Shown here piece by piece: positions 1-6,645 of a DNA stretch of 17,199 bases (position 1 is the stretch's first letter; every line of letters starts with the position of its first letter). This DNA is from Candidatus Curtissbacteria bacterium (GTDB lineage Bacteria > Patescibacteriota > Microgenomatia > Curtissbacterales > GWA2-41-24). The notes beneath the pieces were generated by a model. It was not told the DNA's origin. It was given only the letters and a program-made list of their open reading frames with translations, and searched no databases. Position numbers and translations under genes: made by a program. The stretch spans positions 1 to 17,199 of the forward strand of contig JACPKK010000018.1 of the NCBI GenBank assembly GCA_016187105.1, given 5' to 3'.

Positions 1-449
1 GCATGTCTTTTTATAAATTCTGGGTCAAAAGCTCCCTTTTGGGAAAGCTTTATAAACTTATTTATCGCTAAAGTCAAAGACTCCGGCGTGTTTTGACTAA
101 ACAGCACCCCCGTTTTGCCGTCAACTACCGTCTCCAAATATCCGCCGCCGCGATACGCAATTACAGGAGTTCCCGAAAGCATTGCCTCAACCGGCGTCAT
201 CCCAAAATCCTCATCCACTGCCAGCGCCAAAAAAGCCTTTGCACCAGCGTATAACCTCGCCAATTTCTCATCATCTACGTAACCCAAAAACTCAACGTTT
301 TCTCCGGCGATATCTTTCATTTTTTGGTACTCATTCGAATACCCGGCCCCTTTACCGACAACTTTCAATTTAATTCCAAGTTTATTGGCAGCTTCCACCG
401 CGAGCGCCAAACCCTTAGCGCCAACGATTCTGGAAACCACCAGAAAGTA

Positions 450-505
450 GCTTTCAGCTTGCTGCTTACCGCTTACAGCTGTTTGCCGTTTGCCGTAAGC
501 CATAA
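450..505. repeat. Heptamer array, 4+4 inverted, inside the glycosyltransferase
   Basis: Eight consecutive 7-bp units. Units at 450-477 follow GCTTNCN (for example gcttacc, gcttaca). Units at 478-505 are the inverse form (gccgtaa, gccataa), whose reverse complements are ttacggc and ttatggc. The two halves can fold on each other. On the minus strand the array is translated as a K/Q/A/S-rich stretch just before the FLVVSR strand of the C-terminal domain. Confidence 0.8.
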
Positions 506-765
506 GCTTTTTAACTTCCACCGGCGGGTAAACCACCACGCTATCCCTTCTGTAAAACTTCTTGATTCGAGACTGAACCTCTTTTGAATTGGCAATAAAC
601 CAATCGACCCTTTGTGCCGCTTCAAAATCATAAACCCTCATAAAATGGTTCACAACAAGAGCATAAATTCTTACCGGCCAGTACTTTTGCCAGTTTACAG
701 AAGTCGGATATCCGTAAAGGTATCGCGGCGGCGTGTGGCAATAGCAAACCTCTATCGTGCCTTTG

Positions 766-801
766 GTACTTTTGATACCTGTGATACTTTTGGTACCTTT
801 T
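766..801. repeat. Nonamer array inside the glycosyltransferase
   Basis: Four consecutive 9-bp units (gtacttttg, atacctgtg, atacttttg, gtacctttt), with weaker 9-bp periodicity extending to about 756-827. It encodes a T/K/G/I-rich insert between YDVVISSASWYV and VCYCHTPPRY, where relatives normally have a shorter connection. The stretch ACCTGTGATAC at 777-787 is identical to the inner end of the right arm of the four-helix-bundle cassette at 8739-8749, linking this array to that repeat family. Confidence 0.7.
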
Positions 802-1039
802 CTCGTTACCCCTTTCGTTACATACCAACTAGCAGAAGATATCACCACGTCATAATCCGCCAGCTGGCGAGAAAAACTGTTCCAAATTAAAGGAGCTAAA
901 AATCTCAAAGGGCTGTGAAGCTTGCTGGCAAAAAACGGCACTTTTTGCGCCCAGGAAGTAATTATCTTGCGCTTTTTAAAACGTTCATAAACAGGTGAAT
1001 TTTTTTGCCAAAACGCCGTATAAATCGGCGCCTTCGGCC

Positions 1040-1103
1040 ATATCTCCGCCAGAGCTTCCAAAACCCGCTCGATATCTCCGCCAGAGCTTCCAAAACCCGC
1101 TCG
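1040..1103. repeat. Perfect 32-bp tandem duplication (1040-1071, 1072-1103)
   Basis: The two copies are identical. Because 32 is not a multiple of three, the second copy shifts the glycosyltransferase frame. Identity of the copies points to a recent event, strand slippage or a sequencing/assembly error. The unit has no internal 7-9 bp periodicity, so it differs from the other arrays in this window. Confidence 0.95.
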
Positions 1104-1146
1104 GCACCTCCAAATTCACCAAGGTAGTCATGTACCAACGCAACCT

Positions 1147-2124
1147 TCATATCAGTTCTAGTTGATCATTATTGTTAATCTCTGTCGCTTCCTCTTTTTT
1201 GGATTTTGGTTGGTGACCTCCCGGCAATTTGGCTAGTATTGATTTAAATCCTAAAATCCCAAACTCCGTCCTCACTTTGTCCCAATCAGGCTGATATCGT
1301 AAATGGTCAATCGTAAATGGTAAATCGATATCTTTATCAAGCTCAACCAGCTTAAGCGCGGCTAGAGCGAGTTCCTTACCAGCTATTAGTTTATCTTTTG
1401 TCGACCCGGAAATCTCATCAATATGACGATAAATCTCCTTCACGCTTCCGTATTTTTGAATTAGCGTTGCTGCTGTTTTTGGACCGATTCCAGATACCCC
1501 CGGCACGTTATCAGATGCGTCTCCAACCAGCGATTTGAAGTCCACCATTTGCTCCGGCGTTACGCCAAACTTTTCTCTGACCTCGTTTGCTCCAAACAGC
1601 GTCGTAGTGGTTAGGTTCCATCCAGGCATCTGGACCTTTATTGTTCCATCCACCAACTGCAAACAATCACGGTCGCCGGAAAGAATCACAATCTGGTCTA
1701 CGGTCGACTGTCTACTGTCTACTGATTTTTTCTTTTGCTGTAGTCTGTAGTCCATAGTCTGTAGACATTTCGTTGCAATCGTTGCCAAAATATCGTCGGC
1801 TTCGTATCCCGCTTTTTCAAAATAAGGGATTCCGTAAGCGTCTAAAACTTTTTTAACCTTTGGCAGTTGCGGATAAAGATCCGGCGGCGGAGCCGGCCTT
1901 TGCGCTTTATATTTTTCAAATTCAATGTGCCGAAATGTCGGCGCGGCCGTATCAAAAGCGCAGGCAACATAATCCGGCTTTATCTCGGCGACCGCCTTAG
2001 TAAGCATATTGGAAAACCCAAAAACCGCATTGGCATTCTCCCCGCTTTTGTCTGTCAAAGGCGGCAAAGCGTGATAAGCGCGGTGGAAAAGATTATTGCC
2101 ATCGATTAGAAGAAGCTTCTTCAC
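1147..2124 (-). CDS. Stand-alone 5'-3' exonuclease (DNA polymerase I N-terminal domain type)
   Basis: At 325 residues this is the 5' nuclease domain only; the polymerase and proofreading domains of PolA are absent. The acidic metal-binding residues are visible: D8 in LLIDGNN, D58 in CAFDTAAPTFR, E108/D110/D111 in YEADDILAT, D151/D153 in LSGDRD, and D202/D205 in LVGDASDN. They are followed by the helix-hairpin-helix VPGVSGIGPKTA. Family members cut 5' flaps and remove RNA primers in replication and repair. Residues about 120-143 are an insertion encoded by a 4+4 heptamer array, between the helix after YEADD and the strand leading into SGDRD. A second four-unit array encodes residues about 265-278. 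The start is GTG at 2124, without an evident Shine-Dalgarno. It lies 18 nt after ftsH and overlaps the next gene by ATGA. Confidence 0.92.
   Translation of the reverse strand: MKKLLLIDGNNLFHRAYHALPPLTDKSGENANAVFGFSNMLTKAVAEIKPDYVACAFDTAAPTFRHIEFEKYKAQRPAPPPDLYPQLPKVKKVLDAYGIPYFEKAGYEADDILATIATKCLQTMDYRLQQKKKSVDSRQSTVDQIVILSGDRDCLQLVDGTIKVQMPGWNLTTTTLFGANEVREKFGVTPEQMVDFKSLVGDASDNVPGVSGIGPKTAATLIQKYGSVKEIYRHIDEISGSTKDKLIAGKELALAALKLVELDKDIDLPFTIDHLRYQPDWDKVRTEFGILGFKSILAKLPGGHQPKSKKEEATEINNNDQLELI
1293..1332. repeat. Four heptamers between GATATC palindromes, inside the exonuclease gene
   Basis: GATATC at 1293-1298 and 1327-1332 bracket four 7-bp units (1299-1326) of consensus GTAAATS; the second is gtcaatc. 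This is a single-armed array of four units. It is translated in frame as part of the region PFTIDHLRYQ. Confidence 0.75.
1696..1766. repeat. Heptamer array, 4+4 inverted with 15-nt loop, inside the exonuclease gene
   Basis: Left arm 1696-1723 has four 7-bp units of consensus GTCTACT. A 15-nt T-rich loop occupies 1724-1738. The right arm 1739-1766 has four units of consensus TGTAGTC, the inverse of the left-arm sequence. The ends GTCTAC and GTAGAC pair perfectly. The whole element is read through in frame, giving a polar K/Q/S/D-rich insert of about 20 residues that PolA-type exonucleases lack at this place. Confidence 0.9.
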
Positions 2125-2142
2125 GGAAGTATTGTACTATCT

Positions 2143-4116
2143 TTAAGCTTGTGCAGTCTTGGAGGGTTTTGCGGCTTTAAGCTTCACTTCGTCATTGCTA
2201 GCCGGTTTGCCAGCCTCGCCAGCTTGTCTAGGCGGGCCGACCAGCTTTTCAAACTCTTCCCGTTCCAAAGTTTCTTTTTCCAAAAGAGTCTGGGCTACCA
2301 AATCCAGTTTCTTACGGTGTTTGGCCAAAGTTTCCTTTGCTTTTTTGTAACCGGCATCGATAATCTTGGTTATTTCGCGGTCAATTTTGCCGGCCACCTC
2401 GTCCGAAATTGTCGGGCTTCCCTCACCTATCGGCCAAACCCCAAACTGTGGCGGTTGCGCAAAAATAGTCGGTCCCAAATCACTCATTCCAAGCTCCGTT
2501 ACCATCTCCCGCGCCGTTTTAGAAGCAATCGAAAGGTCTGAAGATGCCCCGGTTGTATATTCGCCAAAAACCAAATCTTCCGCCGCTCTTCCGCCCATTA
2601 AAGTGGCAATCGTTTCGATAAGCCGTGTCTTTGTTTCCGTGTACCTGTCAATAGAAGGCGGCACCAGTGTATGACCGCCTGTTCCGCCGCGGGCAACAAT
2701 CGAAATCCTATGCACCGGGTCTACATGCGGCAGAAAATGCGCCACAATGGCATGTCCGCCTTCATGGTACGCCGTCATTCGGCGCTCTTCTTGCGACTGC
2801 ATCCTCTTTCTCTGCGGCCCAAGTTTAACCTTTGTCGCCGCCTCTTCCAGGTCAAGATTATTAATTTCCTTTCTCGTCTCCCTCGCCGCCAGTATTGCCG
2901 CTTCGTTTAACATATTGGCAAGGTCCGCTCCCGAAAAACCGACCGTCCTTTTGGCAATCCGCTCAATATCCACCTCTTTGGCAAATGGTTTGCCCTTCAT
3001 GTGAATTTTGATAATTGCTTTGCGGCCTTCAATATCCGGAAAATCCAAAGCCACGCGCCTGTCAAAACGGCCCGGCCTCGTCAGCGCCGGATCTAAAAGA
3101 TCAGGTCTGTTGGTGGCCGCCATCACCATCACGTTATCGTTCGCATTAAAACCGTCCATCTCCACCAAAATCTGGTTTAAAGTCTGTTCGCGCTCGTCAT
3201 GCCCGCCGGAAAATCCCATACCGCGCATGCGGCCGATTGACTCAATTTCATCGACAAAAATAATCGCCGGCGCATTTTTCTTGGCGGTAGCAAAAAGGTC
3301 GCGTACCCGTGCCGCCCCCACACCAACCAGCATCTCCATAAATTCGCTTCCGGCAACCGAATAAAACGGCACGCGCGCTTCGCCGGCAACCGCCTTGGCA
3401 AGAAGAGTTTTACCTGTTCCCGCCGGCCCAACCAGTAGTACCCCTTTTGGCGTCCTGGCCCCAACCGCCCGGTATTTCTCCGGATGCCTCAAAAAGTCCA
3501 CAACTTCCTGCAGTTCCTGTTTGGCTTCATCAACGCCGGCCACGTCGCCAAAAGTAGTCTTTGGCATGTCGCGCGTGAACTGTTTGGCCCGCGATTGCCC
3601 AAAGGAAAAAATAGAAGAAGCTCCTTCTCTCGCCTGCCTGAAAATAAAGAAAAAGAAAAGCACCATTAGTGCCAGCGGTAAAAAAGTCGTCAGAATTGTC
3701 GCCCAAGCTTGGGAGAATGAACGGTCGCGCACTGTAATATTGGTTGAGGTTGGGTCTACTTTAGCCGCCTCAAGCGCGGTAAATATGGATTGATTGTCTT
3801 CTTTTCTGGAAACATAAGTCCCGCCGTCTTTGAGCTTTACGTTTAAACTCTCTCCGTCAACCTCGATCTTATCGACTTTATTATCCCGGATATCCGAAAT
3901 TAACTGGGAAATTGATTGCTGGGGCATCAGGCGGTCTGCCGGGTTGGATGTAAAAGCCAAAAAGCCAAAAAGTAAAAGGCCTAAAATAGCATAGATTAAA
4001 AACCCGCGCCACGAAGTTTTCTTTGACATCGGATTTTTAATTTTCGGCACCGGCACTTTCGGCACCCCTTTTAACCTGTTTTTAGAATTTGCGGTTTTGG
4101 GCATTATTCGAAGCAC
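2143..4116 (-). CDS. ftsH: ATP-dependent zinc metalloprotease FtsH
   Basis: Membrane-anchored AAA+ protease that unfolds and degrades membrane and soluble proteins. Two membrane segments lie at about 39-55 and 139-159 with an extracytoplasmic domain between them. The AAA module has Walker A GPAGTGKT (230-237), Walker B IIFVDE (285-290) and the second region of homology at NRPDLLDPAL...RPGRFDR (336-353). The zinc site is HEGGH (451-455), with D527 in TTGASSD as probable third ligand. Position 263 in EMLVGVG is leucine where FtsH normally has the pore-loop phenylalanine. The tail is low complexity. The GTG start at 4116 is uncertain: ATG at 4104 or ATG at 4029 (MSKKTSWRG) are alternatives. The extra N-terminus contains a V/P/K-rich stretch encoded by CGGCAC-type short repeats. 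The gene sits 54 nt after trpS. Confidence 0.97.
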   Translation of the reverse strand: MLRIMPKTANSKNRLKGVPKVPVPKIKNPMSKKTSWRGFLIYAILGLLLFGFLAFTSNPADRLMPQQSISQLISDIRDNKVDKIEVDGESLNVKLKDGGTYVSRKEDNQSIFTALEAAKVDPTSTNITVRDRSFSQAWATILTTFLPLALMVLFFFFIFRQAREGASSIFSFGQSRAKQFTRDMPKTTFGDVAGVDEAKQELQEVVDFLRHPEKYRAVGARTPKGVLLVGPAGTGKTLLAKAVAGEARVPFYSVAGSEFMEMLVGVGAARVRDLFATAKKNAPAIIFVDEIESIGRMRGMGFSGGHDEREQTLNQILVEMDGFNANDNVMVMAATNRPDLLDPALTRPGRFDRRVALDFPDIEGRKAIIKIHMKGKPFAKEVDIERIAKRTVGFSGADLANMLNEAAILAARETRKEINNLDLEEAATKVKLGPQRKRMQSQEERRMTAYHEGGHAIVAHFLPHVDPVHRISIVARGGTGGHTLVPPSIDRYTETKTRLIETIATLMGGRAAEDLVFGEYTTGASSDLSIASKTAREMVTELGMSDLGPTIFAQPPQFGVWPIGEGSPTISDEVAGKIDREITKIIDAGYKKAKETLAKHRKKLDLVAQTLLEKETLEREEFEKLVGPPRQAGEAGKPASNDEVKLKAAKPSKTAQA

Positions 4117-4170
4117 AATTCTACCATTTAAATCAAAAAATCACCAGACCTGCAAAAGTACAAAAGAGTC

Positions 4171-5175
4171 CTACCCGAAGTAGTCAATCTTCATCGCGCG
4201 GCGGACTTCGTCTAAAGTTTGGCGGGCTTCGAGTCTTACTCTTTCTGTCCCCTCTTTGAGGATTTTATCAACTAGCTCCGGCTGTTTTTCAAACTCCGCC
4301 CGCTTTTTGCGAATCGGCCCGAGGAATTCCTCCAGCACCGCAATCAGCAGTTCTTTAACCTCGGTATCTTTAATTGTCCCCTTCCTATATCTACTCTCGT
4401 ACTCTGTTACTCTGTCCCTTTGTCCCTCTTGAGCAAAAGCCTTGAGATAGACAAATACCGGATTATTCTCTACTTTCCCCGGTTCATCTCCATGCACCCG
4501 CGCGGGGTCTGTATACATACCCATAACTTTCTTCTTAACCTCTTCCGGACTATCCGAAAGGTTAATCGCATTACTCAAACTCTTACTCATCTTCGCCCGT
4601 CCATCAGTTCCGGGCAACCGTTCTACCTCACCGACTAACGCTTCCGGCTCAACCAAAACTTTTCCGTACAGATCATTAAATTTGCGCACTATTTCGCGGG
4701 TTTGCTCAATCATCGGAAGCTGGTCTACCCCAACCGGCACCAGATCAGCCTTTATAAAAGTAATATCCGCTGCCTGGGAAATCGGATATGCTAAAAATCC
4801 CACTGGGACATTCGCCCCGAACCCTTTTTGTTTCATCTCGTCTTTAACCGTTGGATTCCTCTGAAGCCTGGCAAGTGTCACAAGATTCATATAAAAAACA
4901 GTCAGCTCCGCTATCTCCGGTATCTTTGACTGTATAAATATTGTAGATTTCGCCGGATCAATCCCCACAGAAAGATAGTCCAGCACCACCTCGCGGATAT
5001 TTTCCGAGAGTTTCTCCGGATGTTCAAAATTATCTGTCAAAGCCTGCACATCAGCGAGCATAATGAAAGTCTCATACTCGTCCTGCAGTTTGACTCTATT
5101 TTTAAGCGAGCCGACGTAGTGGCCCAAATGAAGCCTGCCAGTTGGTCTATCGCCAGTAAGTATCCGCTTTCTCAT
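4171..5175 (-). CDS. trpS: Tryptophanyl-tRNA synthetase
   Basis: Class I aminoacyl-tRNA synthetase that charges tRNA-Trp with tryptophan in the cytoplasm. The 334-residue length is normal for the bacterial enzyme. The HIGH signature appears as HLGH (16-19) within TGDRPTGRLHLGHYVGSL, and KMSKS is at 195-199. The start ATG overlaps the stop of the racemase-family gene by ATGA, so the two are coupled. Residues about 248-261 (QEGQRDRVTEYESR) are encoded by an octamer array (4393-4432) in the region before RYRKGTIKD. This region is normally an ordinary helix, and the array seems to have been tolerated there. Confidence 0.97.
   Translation of the reverse strand: MRKRILTGDRPTGRLHLGHYVGSLKNRVKLQDEYETFIMLADVQALTDNFEHPEKLSENIREVVLDYLSVGIDPAKSTIFIQSKIPEIAELTVFYMNLVTLARLQRNPTVKDEMKQKGFGANVPVGFLAYPISQAADITFIKADLVPVGVDQLPMIEQTREIVRKFNDLYGKVLVEPEALVGEVERLPGTDGRAKMSKSLSNAINLSDSPEEVKKKVMGMYTDPARVHGDEPGKVENNPVFVYLKAFAQEGQRDRVTEYESRYRKGTIKDTEVKELLIAVLEEFLGPIRKKRAEFEKQPELVDKILKEGTERVRLEARQTLDEVRRAMKIDYFG
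4393..4432. repeat. Single-armed octamer array inside trpS
   Basis: Five consecutive 8-bp units; the first three follow actctgtt closely (4393-4416) and the last two are drifted (cctttgtc, cctcttga). No inverted partner is visible nearby. The array is read through in frame on the minus strand. Confidence 0.7.
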
Positions 5176-5894
5176 AATGCTCCTTTAGTATAGCTTTTAC
5201 TAAACTGCAAAGTTAATAGTTTCCTAGAAAGGATTTCTATGGAATCAAAAATAGGCAATTGAAAATCCTTCGGGAAAACCAATGGCAACTCTGTACATCC
5301 CAAAATAATTCCTTCTGCGCCTTTTTCAACAAGATCATTAGCAACATTGGCAAGGCGCAGTACGTCATTTTCCGATACTTCTTGTGAGATCACTTTGCGC
5401 ACAACCGATTCAATCTCCATGAATTGATCCCTGTTCGGGATAACCGTTACTACTCCAATTCCAGACAAAGCCCGCTGAAACAATTTTGACCTGATAGCAG
5501 AAGGTGTCGCCAGTATCCCTACTTTTTTTAAACCTTGTCTTTTAACCTCGTCGGCAACTGCCCCTATCATCGAAACAAATGGCGCCTTGGAAACAACCTG
5601 CAAGTCGTCAATTAATATGTGAGCAGTATTACATGCTATTACCACTACGGAAACATCTATATTGTTCAAGAAAGCAACTTTTTTCTTCAGCAGTAATTTT
5701 GCCCGGCGGGCATTCTTTTTAGAAGAAATAAAATCGGGGAATGGGACAGAAAAAAGGATTATCTCCGGAAAATCTTCGCAGTTTTTTGCGCCAAATTCCC
5801 TTGCCGCCATAGAAACCATAACCTCCAGCATTTTTGCCGAGGCCTGTGGTCCCATTCCGCCTAAAATTGCAATCGCACCATTATTTTTTGTCAT
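5172..5894 (-). CDS. Aspartate/glutamate racemase family protein
   Basis: The family interconverts L- and D-aspartate or L- and D-glutamate without cofactor, using two cysteines as acid and base. Both are present: C88 in IACNTAH and C200 in LGCTELP. The N-terminal AILGGMGPQAS is typical of the aspartate-racemase/YgeA branch rather than MurI, and the 240-residue length fits. The product might supply D-amino acids for the cell wall, but substrate choice cannot be read from the sequence. A Shine-Dalgarno-like GGGAG lies 5-6 nt before the ATG, next to a GC-rich hairpin (about 5903-5933). This is the first gene of the leftward operon, overlaps trpS by ATGA and is preceded by a structured leader. 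Confidence 0.9.
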   Translation of the reverse strand: MTKNNGAIAILGGMGPQASAKMLEVMVSMAAREFGAKNCEDFPEIILFSVPFPDFISSKKNARRAKLLLKKKVAFLNNIDVSVVVIACNTAHILIDDLQVVSKAPFVSMIGAVADEVKRQGLKKVGILATPSAIRSKLFQRALSGIGVVTVIPNRDQFMEIESVVRKVISQEVSENDVLRLANVANDLVEKGAEGIILGCTELPLVFPKDFQLPIFDSIEILSRKLLTLQFSKSYTKGAL

Positions 5895-5935
5895 ATTTTT
5901 CTCCCGCCGGGCAGAGCCCTCTGGGCGGCGCCCAC

Positions 5936-5961
5936 AAAAAAACTCGCCGGTTAGCGAGTTT
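5936..5961 (-). terminator. Hairpin plus T-run in the racemase-trpS leader
   Basis: AACTCGC (5941-5947) pairs with GCGAGTT (5954-5960) around a 6-nt loop. Read on the minus strand the stem is followed by seven T. It lies about 45 nt before the racemase start, so it could end a leader RNA or act as an attenuator for the operon. Confidence 0.7.
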
Positions 5962-6002
5962 TGTCTAAATTTATTTTTTAAATGCTAAGTGAACTTAAGT
6001 AC

Positions 6003-6038
6003 AACAAAACAGCCAACCGTCGGTTAGTTTGTCTTGTT
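6003..6038 (-). other. Long leader hairpin
   Basis: On the minus strand AACAAGACA (6038-6030) pairs with TGTTTTGTT (6011-6003), including one G-U. An inner TAACC/GGTTG stem caps it. It lies between the two terminator-like hairpins and overlaps the end of a 14-codon ORF. It is a candidate folding partner in leader control. Confidence 0.5.
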
Positions 6039-6068
6039 ATACCAATGCGAAAAACTTCGCGTGTTCAT
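6024..6068 (-). other. Possible 14-codon leader ORF with one Trp codon
   Basis: ATG at 6068 opens the frame MNTRSFSHWYNKTN ending at TAA (6024). It has no Shine-Dalgarno. It sits in the leader of an operon that encodes tryptophanyl-tRNA synthetase and its end overlaps a stable hairpin. This may be chance; a coding role is unproven. Confidence 0.25.
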
Positions 6069-6092
6069 GTTCGTTTAGTTATGATAAATTTT

Positions 6093-6126
6093 AAAAAAAA
6101 TTAGCAAGCAGCTTCTCTGCCTGCTA
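6093..6126 (-). terminator. Strong intrinsic terminator about 35-65 nt after a promoter
   Basis: TAGCAAGCAG (6102-6111) and CTGCCTGCTA (6117-6126) form a 10-bp stem with one G-U and a 5-nt loop. On the minus strand it is followed by eight T (6093-6100). With the promoter at 6165-6194 it would define an RNA of about 65 nt, or an attenuator before the racemase-trpS-ftsH operon. The 5895-6231 stretch otherwise shows no protein-size gene. Confidence 0.75.
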
Positions 6127-6164
6127 CTTACCACCTCAAAAGAGCATTGCTTCTTTCAAGAATC

Positions 6165-6194
6165 ATTATAACAGCCTCTATCACACCCTGTCAA
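6165..6194 (-). promoter_or_regulatory. Consensus sigma-70-type promoter
   Basis: On the minus strand TTGACA (6194-6189), 18-bp spacer, TATAAT (6170-6165): both hexamers match the consensus. A second TTGACA lies 10 bp further upstream (6204-6199). Transcription would start near 6158 and read through the structured leader into the racemase-trpS-ftsH operon. Confidence 0.8.
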
Positions 6195-6231
6195 CCGCTG
6201 TCAATTAGCAACCAAACTGCATTATTGCTAG

Positions 6232-6303
6232 TGGCTACGGATGGATTCGAACCATCGACCTATCCGTTATGAGTGGATCGCTCTGCCCCTGAGCTACGCA
6301 GCC
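6232..6303 (-). tRNA. tRNA-Met(CAT), elongator
   Basis: A 72-nt cloverleaf with acceptor GGCTGCG/CGTAGCC, D-stem GCTC/GAGC, anticodon loop CTCATAA and T-arm GATGG-TTCGAAT-CCATC. The body resembles bacterial elongator tRNA-Met rather than the CAU-reading tRNA-Ile. The last anticodon-stem pair, 31-39, is A-C, a mismatch. The 3' CCA is not encoded. A TAGCAA...TTGCTA inverted repeat follows the 3' end. Confidence 0.93.
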
Positions 6304-6336
6304 GACTTTGCATATTCTTAGAAAAGCTCTGCTTTT

Positions 6337-6378
6337 CGCAGAAAGGCTTTGCCTATTCGCAGAAAGGCTTTGCCTATT
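6337..6378. repeat. 21-bp direct repeat, two copies, beside the tRNA genes
   Basis: Copies at 6337-6357 and 6358-6378 contain the same core AGAAAGGCTTTGCCTATT. They follow a perfect hairpin GAAAAGC-TCT-GCTTTTC (6321-6337). Function unknown. Short ORFs crossing this region are not convincing genes. Confidence 0.85.
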
Positions 6379-6393
6379 CTATCAAATTTTGGC

Positions 6394-6421
6394 AAAAAAA
6401 GACTCGACGCCTGGCCGAGCC
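6394..6421 (-). terminator. Possible terminator after the tRNA-fMet transcript
   Basis: Read on the minus strand, CTCG (6419-6416) and CGAG (6406-6403) form a short imperfect stem followed within two bases by seven T (6400-6394). It lies between the two tRNA genes, so they may be separate transcripts. The stem is weak. Confidence 0.4.
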
Positions 6422-6452
6422 TTTCTTATCTAATTGCGACTATTGCGACTCC

Positions 6453-6473
6453 CCAAATTGCGAAGCAATTTGG
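6453..6473. other. Perfect 9-bp hairpin with 3-nt loop
   Basis: CCAAATTGC (6453-6461), loop GAA, GCAATTTGG (6465-6473). It is one of several tight hairpins around the two tRNA genes, the others being at 6321-6337, 6646-6662 and 6690-6708 and, with a slightly larger loop, 6499-6522. Confidence 0.7.
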
Positions 6474-6546
6474 AAAGCGAGAAACACTTGAGCGTTCAAA
6501 TCACTTTTCAGAAAAAGTGATTAAAGCGAAAGTTGTTTCGAGCTAG

Positions 6547-6617
6547 TAGCGGGGGCGGGAGTCGAACCCACTTCTGGAGATTATGAGCCTCCCGAGATGC
6601 CGTTTCTCCACCCCGCG
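6547..6617 (-). tRNA. tRNA-fMet(CAT), initiator
   Basis: A 71-nt cloverleaf with acceptor CGCGGGG/CCCCGCT, D-stem GAGA/TCTC, anticodon loop CTCATAA and T-arm GTGGG-TTCGACT-CCCGC. The unpaired 1-72 position (C1-U72), the mark that keeps initiator tRNA out of elongation, identifies it as initiator. The three anticodon-stem pairs that are normally G-C are here A29-U41, G30-C40 and G31-U39. The variable loop is four nt. The CCA end is not encoded. Confidence 0.93.
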
Positions 6618-6645
6618 TCGTCGAAATTACTCTTAAATAGTTTTC

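Larger units (their letters stand above)
1..1150 (-). pseudogene. GT4-family glycosyltransferase, frameshifted and cut by the window edge
   Basis: The start ATG at 1150 lies in an ATGA overlap with the stop of the exonuclease gene, so the two are probably translationally coupled. The N-terminus reads MKVALVHDYLGEFGGAERVL, the usual opening of GT4 (GT-B fold) sugar transferases. After about 26 residues the frame is broken by a 32-bp tandem duplication (1040-1103). Dropping one copy restores an open frame to the window edge containing CYCHTPPRYLYGYP, VVVYPPVEV and EDFGMTPVEAMLSGTPVIAY, the last being the nucleotide-sugar-binding E-x7-E region. Such enzymes act at the membrane in surface glycan synthesis; donor and acceptor cannot be read here. 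The gene also carries two short-repeat arrays (450-505 and around 766-801), both read through in frame. It may be a true pseudogene, a phase-variable gene or an assembly artefact. Family assignment is firm; the broken state depends on the duplication being real. Confidence 0.85.

Noticed and set aside
628..828. Minus-strand ORF rich in R, Y, Q and K within the glycosyltransferase
   Set aside because: It is an out-of-frame reading of the nonamer array; the true frame of the enzyme is the other one.
3008..3793. Long plus-strand ORFs opposite ftsH
   Set aside because: They are shadows of the conserved ftsH frame on the other strand and show no family motifs.
5895..6157. tmRNA, SRP RNA or 6S RNA in the leader
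   Set aside because: No tRNA-like ends, no SRP GGAAGCAGCC-type loop and no long bulged rod could be assembled.
5936..6160. T-box riboswitch upstream of trpS
   Set aside because: GAGGTGGTAAG near 6130 is suggestive, but the T-box consensus, specifier loop and long stem I are not found.
6273..6546. Short plus-strand ORFs across the tRNA-Met gene and the 21-bp repeats
   Set aside because: They overlap a tRNA and are built from repeats and hairpins, so coding is not credible.
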